A stretch of 64,000 nt of DNA from a virus. How positions within the stretch are numbered: position 1 is the stretch's first letter; every line of letters begins with the position of its first letter. Location of the stretch: IMG/VR virus record IMGVR_UViG_3300050821_017216, positions 1 through 64,000 of that record. One strand, written 5' to 3'. The translations under genes and the position numbers were made by a program. Below the pieces are notes generated by a model that made no database searches, was not told where the DNA came from, and was given only the letters and a program-made list of their open reading frames with translations. Shown in pieces: positions 15,792 through 23,584 of the stretch.

Positions 15792-16093
15792 CGGCTCACC
15801 CCACCGGCCGGGCAGCCGCCGCCGAGGTGGATCGATCGCGGGTAGCCGGTGCGGCGCTCGACGTACCCCCCGCACCTCCCGCACACCGCGCGCGTGACGC
15901 CGACCGACTCCACCGCCGGCTTCGGCTGCGCACTCGCCCGTCGGCGCGTCCGTACCGTCGGCCTGCGCACGCGGACGTGGCGCGGCGATCGGCTGACGAC
16001 GCGCCCGTACTCCACGCCGGCTCGCCACGGTACCAGGCGGCCGAGCTGCTGGGCCTCGGCGAACAGCTCCAGCACCTCCTCGCGCAGGCTCAC
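15788..16093 (-). CDS. Hypothetical protein with C-terminal zinc knuckle, 101 aa
   Basis: GTG at 16093 overlaps the upstream stop. N-terminal helix (LREEVLELFAEAQQLGRL), a basic middle rich in Arg, and CGRCGGYVERRTG...HLGGGC at the end as a possible metal site. Unknown function. Confidence 0.6.
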   Translation of the reverse strand: MSLREEVLELFAEAQQLGRLVPWRAGVEYGRVVSRSPRHVRVRRPTVRTRRRASAQPKPAVESVGVTRAVCGRCGGYVERRTGYPRSIHLGGGCPAGGVSR

Positions 16094-16257
16094 GGCCCCC
16101 TCCAGCGGTTGCTCTTGAGGTGCGACTCGATGTCCGGGTGCTCGCGCACGGCCAGGATCTTGGCGCACGCCGGCGAGCAGGTCCGAGCCTTGGGCGACTG
16201 GTACTTCCGCTGGGGGACCGGCTCGCCGCAGACCGCGCAGTCGCAGATCTTGCCCAT
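16090..16257 (-). CDS. Small zinc-finger protein, 55 aa
   Basis: MGKICDCAVCGEPVPQRK and RTCSPACAKIL form a CxxC...CxxxC knuckle like those of MYM/TRASH or treble-clef fingers; the end is basic. ATG at 16257 shares its A with the upstream TGA. Confidence 0.6.
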   Translation of the reverse strand: MGKICDCAVCGEPVPQRKYQSPKARTCSPACAKILAVREHPDIESHLKSNRWRGP

Positions 16258-16496
16258 CACGGATCCCTCGGTTCGCGCGCATACCACGATTTATCCGGTA
16301 CGCCGCAGTGCGAGTTGAACCGGGCCGCCGCCCGGTTGAGTAAAACGATCGCTTGCGCCAACTCCGACACCGCCTCGTCCGAGTGGGAGGACTCCATCAC
16401 GCGAGCCGACGGAATGGCACACCGGGACACTCGAGCCGCTTCCTGCAGCTCACGCGCTACGTCGCCCAACGTCCTGCTGCGCGCGTCGCCGGTCAT
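16257..16496 (-). CDS. Hypothetical protein, 79 aa
   Basis: I start at ATG 16496, which overlaps the ParB-like gene's stop (ATGA); a longer frame is unlikely. Helical, with TLGDVARELQEAARV and EAVSELAQAIVLLNRAAARF. Not recognised. Confidence 0.6.
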   Translation of the reverse strand: MTGDARSRTLGDVARELQEAARVSRCAIPSARVMESSHSDEAVSELAQAIVLLNRAAARFNSHCGVPDKSWYAREPRDP

Positions 16497-17422
16497 CCGG
16501 CCGCTCGCGCTGGTTCGTTGCGCCACTCTCCCGCGCGGATGCGCTCCGGGATGGCGGCCGGCGACCCGTCCCAGTTCTCGTCGCCGTTCCACGTGCGCTC
16601 GATCCACGCGGCGATGGCCTCCGCCGCGCCGTCCTCGACCTTCTTGAGATCTCTCACGGGCAGGGGGGTCGCCGACGGCGGCTCCCCGCCGCCGACGAGC
16701 TTCGGCTCGGGGAGACCCATGACCTCTCGGGCCTTTCTGGCGTTCGGGTTGCGCTTCTTGCCCGGCACCCGTGGCGCCTCGGCGAGCAGCTTCGCGAGCT
16801 TCGTGCGCGCCCCATCCGGCTCCTCACGCGCCAGCCTGTAAGCGTCCGAGACGGAGATCTTGCCCGCGTCGAGCGCGTTCCGTACGACCGCGGGCGCGTC
16901 GAGCAGCTTGAGCAGGCTCTTGACGGTCGACTCGCTCGCGCCGAGCAGGGCCGCCACCTCCTTCTCGTCGTGGCCGAGGTTGATGTACCGCTGAGCTTTG
17001 AGCGCGCGGTGCATCGGCGTGTCCGCCCGGCGGTGCTCGTTGGTGGTGATCATCATCGCCATCCGCTGCGACGCGTTCACCCGCTTGAGGTGTACCGGCA
17101 GCCGGAGCAGGGGCAGCCCCTGCTTCTTGAGGCGCTTGTTCGCCTCGCGACACGCCTTGGTGCGCTGCCTGCCGTCGGTGATCTCGATCTTGCCCGTCTC
17201 GGGGTTACGCGACCCGTTGAGGATCTCAAGGACCCCCTGCGGGGTCGCGCCGTCCGGCGCGTACATCATGCTGGCGACGAGCGCCTCGTCGAAGTCGTAG
17301 TGCACGCGCTCGTCGTAGACCGGCGAGTTCTTGTCCTCGACGAGGACGACGTCGTTCGGGTCGAAGTACCAGACGTCGGTCTTACCCTTCGCCTTGAGTG
17401 CGTCTCTCGATTGCTTCGGCAT
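16493..17422 (-). CDS. ParB-like nuclease-fold DNA-binding protein, 309 aa
   Basis: The N-terminal domain contains ITDGRQRTKACREANKRL, the ParB/Srx-type GxxR box, followed by an HTH near residues 155-180 (HDEKEVAALLGASESTVKSLLKLL) and a long charged C-terminus with PGKKRNPNARKAREVMGLP. Such proteins act in partition, regulation or methylation-linked functions in phages. It lies directly downstream of a dam-like gene, as is frequent. Confidence 0.75.
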   Translation of the reverse strand: MPKQSRDALKAKGKTDVWYFDPNDVVLVEDKNSPVYDERVHYDFDEALVASMMYAPDGATPQGVLEILNGSRNPETGKIEITDGRQRTKACREANKRLKKQGLPLLRLPVHLKRVNASQRMAMMITTNEHRRADTPMHRALKAQRYINLGHDEKEVAALLGASESTVKSLLKLLDAPAVVRNALDAGKISVSDAYRLAREEPDGARTKLAKLLAEAPRVPGKKRNPNARKAREVMGLPEPKLVGGGEPPSATPLPVRDLKKVEDGAAEAIAAWIERTWNGDENWDGSPAAIPERIRAGEWRNEPARAAG

Positions 17423-17461
17423 CTCTCTCTACCTCCCTAACAAGAACCACTCTTCTCGCGA

Positions 17462-18313
17462 TCACCAGATGAGGAGCTCGCCGACCGCCCCGCGCTTACC
17501 GGCCTTGCTGTTGATGTTCCGTCTCGCCTCCACCCGCTGCACGTCGAAGCCCTCATAGAGCCTGCGCACGCTCAGGTGGTCGGCGTTGGAGAGCAGTACG
17601 CGCACGCCTTGCTTCTTGAGTCGGCGCGCGCAGGACGCGAGCCGCTCCTGGTCGGTCCAGTCGAACCCCCCTGACGTGTACCCGGTGAAGCTGCTGCTCG
17701 CGCTCACCGGCACGTACGGACAGTCGAAGTAGACGAAGTCGCCCGCCCGAGCGTGCGCCATCACCGACGCGAAGTCGCCGCGCGCGAGCTCCACGCCCTG
17801 CAGCGCGACCGAGCAGGCGCGCAGGTTCGCCTCGTCGCAGATCGTCGGGTTCGCGTACCGGCCGATCGGGACGTTGAACTTGCCCGCCCGATTGACGCGG
17901 TGGAGGCCGTTGAAACAGGTACGGTTCAGGTAGATCGCCCGCGCCGCGATGGCGAGTCTCGACGTCGGAGACTGCTCGCGCACGGCGTAGTAGTGCTCCA
18001 CCGAGTGCTTGGCGGTGTGAGACATGAGCGCGGCGATGAGGTCATCGACGTCGTCGCGGACGGTCTCGTATGCCATCATCCAGTGGATGTTGGCGTCTCC
18101 CAGATAGCCGTCGCGTCCGTGTACCCGACCGGCTTCGTAGAGGTCGAAGAAGAGGGCACCACCCCCGACGAACGGCTCGAAGTACCGCCTGAACGACGCG
18201 GGCACGTGCTCGCGGATCTCTGGCAAGAGTGAGCGCTTCCCACCTGCTGACTTCAAGAACGGTGCAGCGTGGGTTGGTTGTTCCACGCCGATGGCGGCGG
18301 TCGATCGACTCAT
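17462..18313 (-). CDS. dam: Dam-type DNA adenine N6-methyltransferase
   Basis: 283 aa. SAGGKRSLLPEI (22-33), FEPFVGGGALFFDL (45-58) and DCPY (197-200) are the motif X, I and IV of D12-class adenine methyltransferases; RAIYLNRTCFNGLHRVN is also typical. Target is probably GATC, but the recognition residues cannot settle this. Phage Dam enzymes protect the genome or regulate packaging and replication. Confidence 0.9.
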   Translation of the reverse strand: MSRSTAAIGVEQPTHAAPFLKSAGGKRSLLPEIREHVPASFRRYFEPFVGGGALFFDLYEAGRVHGRDGYLGDANIHWMMAYETVRDDVDDLIAALMSHTAKHSVEHYYAVREQSPTSRLAIAARAIYLNRTCFNGLHRVNRAGKFNVPIGRYANPTICDEANLRACSVALQGVELARGDFASVMAHARAGDFVYFDCPYVPVSASSSFTGYTSGGFDWTDQERLASCARRLKKQGVRVLLSNADHLSVRRLYEGFDVQRVEARRNINSKAGKRGAVGELLIW

Positions 18314-18600
18314 CGTAACCTCAGGTCTCTACCGATGGTCGTCCGGACCACCTCGGCGAACTCCGTCCCGGTCAGCTTCCGCTTCACGCGCGCGAGCGCG
18401 CGCTCGGCCCACTCGCGCTGCCTGTCAGTCAGGCCGTACGCGTCGTCGCCGTACTCCTCGGCGCGCTCGCGCAGCCTGTCGAGCATCTCCGCGAAGACGC
18501 CCGCCTCGTACGGGTCCAAGTCGGTACGCGCGAGCACGCGCTCGAGGAGGTCGACGTCGTCCAGGTCCGCGACGTCGACCTCCCGCCTGCGCCGGGGCAT
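18310..18600 (-). CDS. Hypothetical protein, 96 aa
   Basis: Charged helical protein (DVDLLERVLARTDLDPYEAGVFAEMLDRL) with TDRQREWAERALARVKRK. ATG at 18600 shares a base with the upstream TGA. Sits between a Dam enzyme and the recombination genes; unassigned. Confidence 0.6.
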   Translation of the reverse strand: MPRRRREVDVADLDDVDLLERVLARTDLDPYEAGVFAEMLDRLRERAEEYGDDAYGLTDRQREWAERALARVKRKLTGTEFAEVVRTTIGRDLRLR

Positions 18601-19127
18601 CAGAACGGTGCTTTGGGCACCCCGCTGACGCCGGTGCCGTTGGCGCCAGCCGCCCCGCCGAGGTTGACGGGCCGACCGAGCGTCGCCTGGATGTTCGCGG
18701 CGAACTCCTTGCCTCCGCCCGGCATCGGGTTCGACGTGTGGAAGACGCCGCCGCCCGACAGGATCGACACGCGGATGCGCCACTTGCCGTCGTAGAACTC
18801 CCACTTCAGCTCGACGTCGACCTCATTCGAGTCGATGCCGGCGAGCGTCGTGATGTCCGCGCAGCCGAGCGCGCGCAACCGCTCCTCGGAGTACGGGGCG
18901 GCGTCCGGCGAGAAGTAGAGCGGCGAGACGAACGCGCGCTGCAGGTCCGGCAGGTAGAGGTGGACGAGCAGCTCCGGCGTGTTCTTGGAGCTCTTGCCGA
19001 ACTCGTGCGGGGCGCCGGTCGCGTCGGGCGTAACGGCCTTGGCCTTGTACCGGCCCTCCTTGGGCTCGGTCGGCTTCGCGGTGGGGGACGCTTGGGGCGC
19101 CGGGGGTACGGGGGGTGTGTTGCTCAT
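18600..19127 (-). CDS. Possible ssDNA-binding-associated protein, 175 aa
   Basis: Pro-rich start, then beta-rich stretches (PELLVHLYLPDLQRAFVSPLYF, EVDVELKWEFYDGKWRIRVSIL) and a Gly/Ala-rich tail ending in F. It lies immediately downstream of the Sak4-like ATPase, where phages often place an SSB or DUF669-type protein. The link is by position and composition only; no OB-fold signature is certain. Confidence 0.55.
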   Translation of the reverse strand: MSNTPPVPPAPQASPTAKPTEPKEGRYKAKAVTPDATGAPHEFGKSSKNTPELLVHLYLPDLQRAFVSPLYFSPDAAPYSEERLRALGCADITTLAGIDSNEVDVELKWEFYDGKWRIRVSILSGGGVFHTSNPMPGGGKEFAANIQATLGRPVNLGGAAGANGTGVSGVPKAPF

Positions 19128-19179
19128 GGTCTGCTCTCTCCTTTGGGGTTTTCTCTTCTCTTCACTCAGACACTATGGG

Positions 19180-20112
19180 TCACGCGGCGGCGGGTGCGGG
19201 CTTGTCCGCGTCGGTGGATCCCTGCTTCGAGTTGAGCCGGATCTGCACGCGGTTGAACGCGTCGACCAGGCCGGCGGGGTACTGCTTGATCCAGTCGCGC
19301 ACGACCTTCTCGAACGCCTTGTCGCCGATCTCGGCGAGCATCGCGTCGAGCTCCTTCCTCATCTGGTCGCCGCGCGTGTCGTCCTCCTTGACGGCCCGCG
19401 CGAACTCGTCCCACGACAGCGGGAGCTTGTCCGGGAAGAGAGCCGTGCCGCGCGCCTTCGCGTCGTAGGCCGGCATGCGCTTGGTGTAGATCCACCGCTC
19501 GCCGGTGGTCGAGACCTTGGCGGGCTTGCCCTTCTCCACCACGGCGTGCGTCACGTTCTCGCGCGCGAAGAAGACATAGTCGCTCCAGCCCTTGAGCAGG
19601 GCGGCCACCTGCTTCCTGCACGCCAGCTCGAACCGCTCGTAGCCGGGACCCGTCGGGTCCTCGAACTTCTGCACCTTGGCGTGCGCGATGAAGATGATCC
19701 CCTTGCCGCTCATCCAGACGCGCTCGACCTGCGCGAGCAGGCGCCGCCACTCCATGACGGCGACGTCGTCCCCCTTGCCGTACCCGCCCTCGTACTTGGT
19801 GATCGTGCTGTTCGGGAAGAGCTTCGCGTGGCTCATGATCTCGAAGTCCGAGAGCACGTCGAGCGCGACGTTGTCGCACTTGACTTGCCCGTGCTCGATG
19901 GCCTCGAGCCAGTCGAACGTCTCGTCCCACGAGTCGATCTCGACGCGCTCGACGTCGAGCTTCGAGCTCCCCTTGTTGGCGTCGAGGAAGAACACGTTCG
20001 GTGCCCCCGCCGCCATCGTAGTCTTACCTACACCCTCGAACCCGTAGAGGACCACGCGCGGCGGCCGCGTGACCTTGCCCTTGACGATCCGTTTCAAGTC
20101 GACTGCTGCCAT
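19180..20112 (-). CDS. Sak4-like RecA-fold ATPase (AAA_24 type)
   Basis: 310 aa. Walker A GFEGVGKTT at 24-32 follows the VVLYG strand, and VFFLDANKGSSKLDV is the typical next strand. GKGIIFIAHAKVQKFEDPTGPGYERFELACRK marks the Sak4/AAA_24 phage ATPases, single-strand annealing-type recombinases that work with SSB. The nuclease directly upstream would supply the resection step. Confidence 0.78.
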   Translation of the reverse strand: MAAVDLKRIVKGKVTRPPRVVLYGFEGVGKTTMAAGAPNVFFLDANKGSSKLDVERVEIDSWDETFDWLEAIEHGQVKCDNVALDVLSDFEIMSHAKLFPNSTITKYEGGYGKGDDVAVMEWRRLLAQVERVWMSGKGIIFIAHAKVQKFEDPTGPGYERFELACRKQVAALLKGWSDYVFFARENVTHAVVEKGKPAKVSTTGERWIYTKRMPAYDAKARGTALFPDKLPLSWDEFARAVKEDDTRGDQMRKELDAMLAEIGDKAFEKVVRDWIKQYPAGLVDAFNRVQIRLNSKQGSTDADKPAPAAA

Positions 20113-20114
20113 CT

Positions 20115-21167
20115 CTACACCTCCGCCCCGGTCGCGGGAGTCGAACCCGCCGCAGGCTGCCTGTCAGCACCGGGCGCGCCGAGCCACTCGCGCGGGTCAC
20201 CCTCGTAGATCGCGTCCATCTTGCCGGCCAGCCGGAACGTGCGCGACGTCGCCCCCGTCTCCGGGTTGACCAGGTCTACCTCGAACTGCGACTCCACCGC
20301 GACGATGCCGCGCGTGGCGTCGCCCCAGCGCGCCACGTAGCCGACGATCATCGCCCGCTCGCGCTGGTAGTCGTACGGGTCCTCGCGGTCGAGCGCGAGT
20401 AGGGCCTCGTCGAGCGACTTGCCCCTGCGAAGGGCCTCGACGGCCCGGTGCACGCTCGACCCGGTCCGCAGCGCCTCGGACCGAAGCACCGGTCGCATGT
20501 GCAGGATGTATCGGATCTGGTAGCGGCGCGGGCACGCGCGGAACGTGCGCATGCTCGACTGCGTGAGCACCACGCGGTCGGTCTCGAAGACGTCCTCGAG
20601 CTCCTCGTGCTCCTTGTCCTCGCGTCGGAATAGGAGCGGGTCGTCGAGCGGCACGTCCCCGCAGCACGCGGGCAGGAAGTCGCACGCGCGGCTCCACTGG
20701 AAGCACGAGTCGGGGTTGCGGGGATAGACGTTCAGGCGGCGCGCCTCGCGCATCGTCTGCGCCGTCTGCCAGACGTCGACCGCGCCGTCGTGCTGCTCCT
20801 GGAACAGGCGCACGGGGAGCGCCCGCTGGTAGTACGCGTCCGGCTCCGCGGCGATGGCTGCCAGGCAGCGCGCGCCGTACTCCTCAGGCGTCTCGTCGCG
20901 CTCGCGCTGGTTGGCGTAGAGGCGCGGCGTCGGTTCCTTCTTGGTTGGCTGGGTGTACTTGCGCGACTCGAGCGGCGTAGCCTTCAGCGGCCGCAGGGCG
21001 ACCTTGCCCAGGACGTCATAGCCTATGCCGGCGGGGTCAAGACCCTTCTGCACCGCGGCGCGCAGGTAGACGCCGATCTGGGGATCCATCCGGATTCGAC
21101 GCCAGTAATTCGACCCAGGCATGATGTCCTCGCCGGAGGTCTTCGTCTCGAGGATGAGGAGCGACAT
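20115..21167 (-). CDS. Circularly permuted PD-(D/E)XK (RecB/Cas4-like) nuclease, 350 aa
   Basis: The halves of the fold are swapped. Residues 1-180 hold what is normally the C-terminal half: ETK (E7, K9), YWRRIRMDPQI (QxxxY box), RPLKATP, and cysteines C155, C162 and C168/C169. Residues 198-320 hold the normal N-terminal half: SSMRTFRACPRRYQIRY (C212), SSVHRAVEALRRG, AVESQFEV, and GKMDAI (D318). All catalytic and Fe-S-type residues are present, so the fold could still close. The last 25 residues after GDPREW look unselected and overlap a tRNA-like T-arm. Confidence 0.78.
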   Translation of the reverse strand: MSLLILETKTSGEDIMPGSNYWRRIRMDPQIGVYLRAAVQKGLDPAGIGYDVLGKVALRPLKATPLESRKYTQPTKKEPTPRLYANQRERDETPEEYGARCLAAIAAEPDAYYQRALPVRLFQEQHDGAVDVWQTAQTMREARRLNVYPRNPDSCFQWSRACDFLPACCGDVPLDDPLLFRREDKEHEELEDVFETDRVVLTQSSMRTFRACPRRYQIRYILHMRPVLRSEALRTGSSVHRAVEALRRGKSLDEALLALDREDPYDYQRERAMIVGYVARWGDATRGIVAVESQFEVDLVNPETGATSRTFRLAGKMDAIYEGDPREWLGAPGADRQPAAGSTPATGAEV

Positions 21168-21367
21168 CAGACTTTAGCCTCACGCTCGAAGCGTCCAAGA
21201 ATGTACGCCACGTACGTCTTCCTTCTACGAGCCTGCCGATTCAAACGGTCGGCCCGACGCTGGGCTGATTGGAATGGGTACTTGCACACCACACCTTTAT
21301 TGTCCTTCAAAAACTCGAGGGATGTGTCGGTTTCCTTGATGATGCCATACAGGTCATCTGCCATCAT
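21167..21367 (-). CDS. Hypothetical protein, 66 aa
   Basis: Begins MMADDLYGIIKETDTSLEFL and ends in a basic helix (RRADRLNRQARRRK). Start overlaps the upstream stop (ATGA). Base composition is a little less GC-rich than neighbours. Not recognised. Confidence 0.6.
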   Translation of the reverse strand: MMADDLYGIIKETDTSLEFLKDNKGVVCKYPFQSAQRRADRLNRQARRRKTYVAYILGRFEREAKV

Positions 21368-21732
21368 CGACTCCTCAACTTCCGCAGCACCACCATCGCC
21401 TGGCTAACTGGATCGCCCAACTCTACGGCCTTGACCAGCTCCGCTACGTCGCCAGCCATCACGAGGTGGTGCGTCTCTCCCTGACCGATCGCTTCACGGA
21501 TATTGTCGAGGGACTCAGCGAACGACTTCGCGGCACGCGCGCGACCCTGCAGCCACTGGACCAGCAGGTCGACGCAGTTGCGTCCGGGGTTCTCTGTTAC
21601 GGCCTTCCGGAGGTCGAGTCCCGACTCCTCGGCCCACTTGAAGCACGCGCGCACGTACTCCCGCAAAGTGCACTCGGCGCGTTCGGCGCGGTCGATCAGC
21701 TCGGACAAGGTGGGCACGTCGGTCGGGGTCAT
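21364..21732 (-). CDS. Hypothetical protein, 122 aa
   Basis: All-helical prediction with LSELIDRAERAECTLREYVRACFKWAEESG and a C-terminal AGDVAELVKAVELGDPVSQAMVVLRKL. Overlaps both neighbours by four bases. No family recognised. Confidence 0.6.
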   Translation of the reverse strand: MTPTDVPTLSELIDRAERAECTLREYVRACFKWAEESGLDLRKAVTENPGRNCVDLLVQWLQGRARAAKSFAESLDNIREAIGQGETHHLVMAGDVAELVKAVELGDPVSQAMVVLRKLRSR

Positions 21733-21968
21733 TCGCCGTACTCCGACCGCACACGAGCGAGCGCGTCACCGACACGTTCCTCCGACTGCCGGATCGTGTC
21801 CCTGATGTCCCCATCTCGCATGGCGAGCGCGGACACGATCGCTACGCACTTCGCCAGGTTCACCTGATCGACTTCGTCGGTCGTCCTCGGAAGTAGATGG
21901 CTCAAGTAACGCTCGACGTCATCGAGCGACTCGATCGTCATCCCCTTACACGCCTTAGACGTTGCCAT
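21729..21968 (-). CDS. Hypothetical protein, 79 aa
   Basis: I start at ATG 21968 (MATSKACKGM), inside the 3' end of the upstream gene; a later ATG at 21941 is possible. Helical, with LAKCVAIVSALAMRDGDIRDTIRQSEERV. Unknown function. Confidence 0.55.
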   Translation of the reverse strand: MATSKACKGMTIESLDDVERYLSHLLPRTTDEVDQVNLAKCVAIVSALAMRDGDIRDTIRQSEERVGDALARVRSEYGE

Positions 21969-22314
21969 CGTCCGGCCTCGACTTCGTGGGATCGTAAAAT
22001 TCGATGTGACCACCGATGCCGTCGTGGTTCCTCTCGATGTACGCCACGTAAGCTCCGGGACCCGCGATGAGGCGTTCGGAGTTGAACTGGGAGTCCGTGA
22101 CCTGGATCTCACCGACAATCGTGTCTAGATACGCGGCTTCGATGCAGTCGACCCTGTCCGCGAACTCGTCCTTCTCATAACGGACAGTGACCCACGCGAT
22201 GACGGGGTAGTGCGTCAGGAAAGCCTTCACCGCGTCGTGGCTCATGTGGATCTCGACCACTTGAAAGCCAGGCTCGGCTGGTACAGTTCCTAGGATCCGG
22301 CTGTACGTCTTCAC
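21955..22314 (-). CDS. Hypothetical protein, 119 aa
   Basis: GTG at 22314 overlaps the exonuclease stop. Beta-rich protein (FQVVEIHMSHDAV, PVIAWVTVRYEKDEF, TIVGEIQVTDSQF, YVAYIERNHDGIGGHIEFYD). No family recognised. Confidence 0.6.
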   Translation of the reverse strand: MKTYSRILGTVPAEPGFQVVEIHMSHDAVKAFLTHYPVIAWVTVRYEKDEFADRVDCIEAAYLDTIVGEIQVTDSQFNSERLIAGPGAYVAYIERNHDGIGGHIEFYDPTKSRPDDGNV

Positions 22315-23000
22315 GCGTCCCTCTGGACGATCTGGAACGGGAACCCCATCGCCGTGACGTCCTCCGGCACCAACATCTTCCACCACTCCCGTCGCGGTTC
22401 GTCCCACCGGAAGTGCGCCTCCTTGGCGAGGTGCTTCATCTCGAAGCTGACGCGCGCCACGTACCGCCTCTTCGGTCGCGCAGCGCGCCGGAAGAGTGCC
22501 GGCAGGTCAGCGCCCATCTCCTTCACGCGCGTGAAGAGACGCGCCATCGTGTCGACGTCGGCGAGCGCGCGGTGCGCGCTCGCGACGCCCAGCCCGTAAC
22601 CGAGCGCGATCTCGACGAGCTTGAGGCTGCCGCTACCGTCCCACTCGAAGTCATCCATGGTGCACACCCAATGGCGGTCCGCGACGCTCGCGATCCCTGC
22701 TGCCCGGACGAACGACCGATCGAACTGCGCGTTGTGCGCGGCCACTACGTCGGAGGCCGCCGCCATCTCCGCCACCCTCCGCCACACGGCGATGCCGTGC
22801 GGCGCGCCGTTGATGGCGGCGGTGGGGATCCGATTGATCCGCTCGATGGGGTTACCCGACGCGCTGAAGATGAGCGAGGCGTAGCTCTCGATCGGGCAGC
22901 CGATCTCGAGGTCGTACAGGCAGGCGGCCACTTCGATGACCTGATCCTGCGACGGATCGAAGCCCGTCGTCTCCGTGTCCAGCAGGAGCGCGCGCCTCAC
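22311..23000 (-). CDS. DnaQ-like 3'-5' exonuclease (DEDDh)
   Basis: 229 aa. Exo I LLDTETTGFDP (D8, E10), Exo II HNAQFDRSFV (near 94) and Exo III HRALADVDTM (near 145, His-Asp) give the full DEDDh set. The last 60 residues have a FEMKHLAKEAHFRWDEPRREWW extension seen in phage exonucleases. Likely proofreading or recombination nuclease. First gene of the long leftward operon; GTG start at 23000. Confidence 0.85.
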   Translation of the reverse strand: MRRALLLDTETTGFDPSQDQVIEVAACLYDLEIGCPIESYASLIFSASGNPIERINRIPTAAINGAPHGIAVWRRVAEMAAASDVVAAHNAQFDRSFVRAAGIASVADRHWVCTMDDFEWDGSGSLKLVEIALGYGLGVASAHRALADVDTMARLFTRVKEMGADLPALFRRAARPKRRYVARVSFEMKHLAKEAHFRWDEPRREWWKMLVPEDVTAMGFPFQIVQRDA

Positions 23001-23133
23001 TTCGACACCATCCAGTCACGCGGTGCGGATCGCTTCGTCCGCACGGCCTGATCGCCGTCCACCATCGCTCACCTCCACCTGTCAAAAAAAACCTCAGACC
23101 AACACCAACAGCGACCCACCGTAAACCCGATGG

Positions 23134-23162
23134 TTGAGTCGGTCAAGGACTTCGTGTAACGT
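23134..23162 (+). promoter_or_regulatory. Rightward promoter TTGAGT-17-TAACGT
   Basis: TTGAGT (23134-23139) and TAACGT (23157-23162), 17 bases apart, end nine bases before the ATG at 23172. The transcript would be nearly leaderless. On the opposite strand a TTTTTTTTGACA stretch (about 23080-23091) may be the -35 for the leftward operon, though no clear -10 follows. Confidence 0.55.
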
Positions 23163-23171
23163 CATCGGACG

Positions 23172-23348
23172 ATGGCAAACAAGACCACCACCAAGAAGAA
23201 AGAGCCGATGATCATCCTCGGGCTGCGCGTCCCACGCAGCCTGTTCGAGCGCCTGGAAAAACGCGCCATCAAGGAGAGCGCACGGTCCGGGACCGGGAAC
23301 GCCAACGTGAGCGCCGTCGCTCGGGCCCTGCTCCACGAGCACGCGTGA
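23172..23348 (+). CDS. Ribbon-helix-helix DNA-binding protein, 58 aa
   Basis: MANKTTTKKKEP arm, strand IILGLRVPRSLFERLEKRA, then helices NVSAVARALLHEH: a CopG-type RHH. It opens the 23-29 kb rightward operon, directly after a promoter and with no ribosome binding site, and its stop overlaps the next gene (GTGA). Likely repressor of this divergent region. Confidence 0.75.
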   Translation: MANKTTTKKKEPMIILGLRVPRSLFERLEKRAIKESARSGTGNANVSAVARALLHEHA

Positions 23349-23584
23349 TCCTCCTCTGCGACGCTACCGGCTGCGTGCGCGGGCTCGTGCACCGCGCCGG
23401 TGGCTGGGCCGACCCGTGCAAGGTGTGTGGCGGCGCCGGTGGGGTCCCGCTTGGGACGCTCTGCAGGCGGATCGGCGAGCACGAGTCGACGGTGAGGAAG
23501 CTCCTCAAGCCGGGCCGTCGGATGCGACCGAAGGTGACTGCGCGCATCATGGGCAAGTTATTAGAGATGGTACGTTCATCATGA
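23345..23584 (+). CDS. Zinc-knuckle plus HTH protein, 79 aa
   Basis: CKVCGGAGG near residues 25-33 is half of a DnaJ-type CxxCxGxG finger, with another CxxxxC near residue 5. A helix-turn-helix follows (GTLCRRIGEHESTVRKLLKPGRRM). Possible DNA-binding regulator. GTG start overlaps the RHH stop; its own stop overlaps the homing endonuclease. Confidence 0.6.
   Translation: MILLCDATGCVRGLVHRAGGWADPCKVCGGAGGVPLGTLCRRIGEHESTVRKLLKPGRRMRPKVTARIMGKLLEMVRSS

Noticed and set aside
20118-20200. A functional tRNA
   Set aside because: T-arm is perfect but the acceptor stem does not pair and no 7-base anticodon loop closes; kept only as a tRNA-like trace.
20115-21167. The RecB/Cas4-like nuclease as a CRISPR adaptation Cas4
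   Set aside because: It is 25 kb from the array, sits beside a Sak4-like ATPase and fits recombination; nothing ties it to spacer gain.
23080-23091. Leftward promoter with TTTTTTTTGACA
   Set aside because: The -35 is good but no -10-like hexamer lies 16-18 bases downstream, so it is mentioned only as a possibility.
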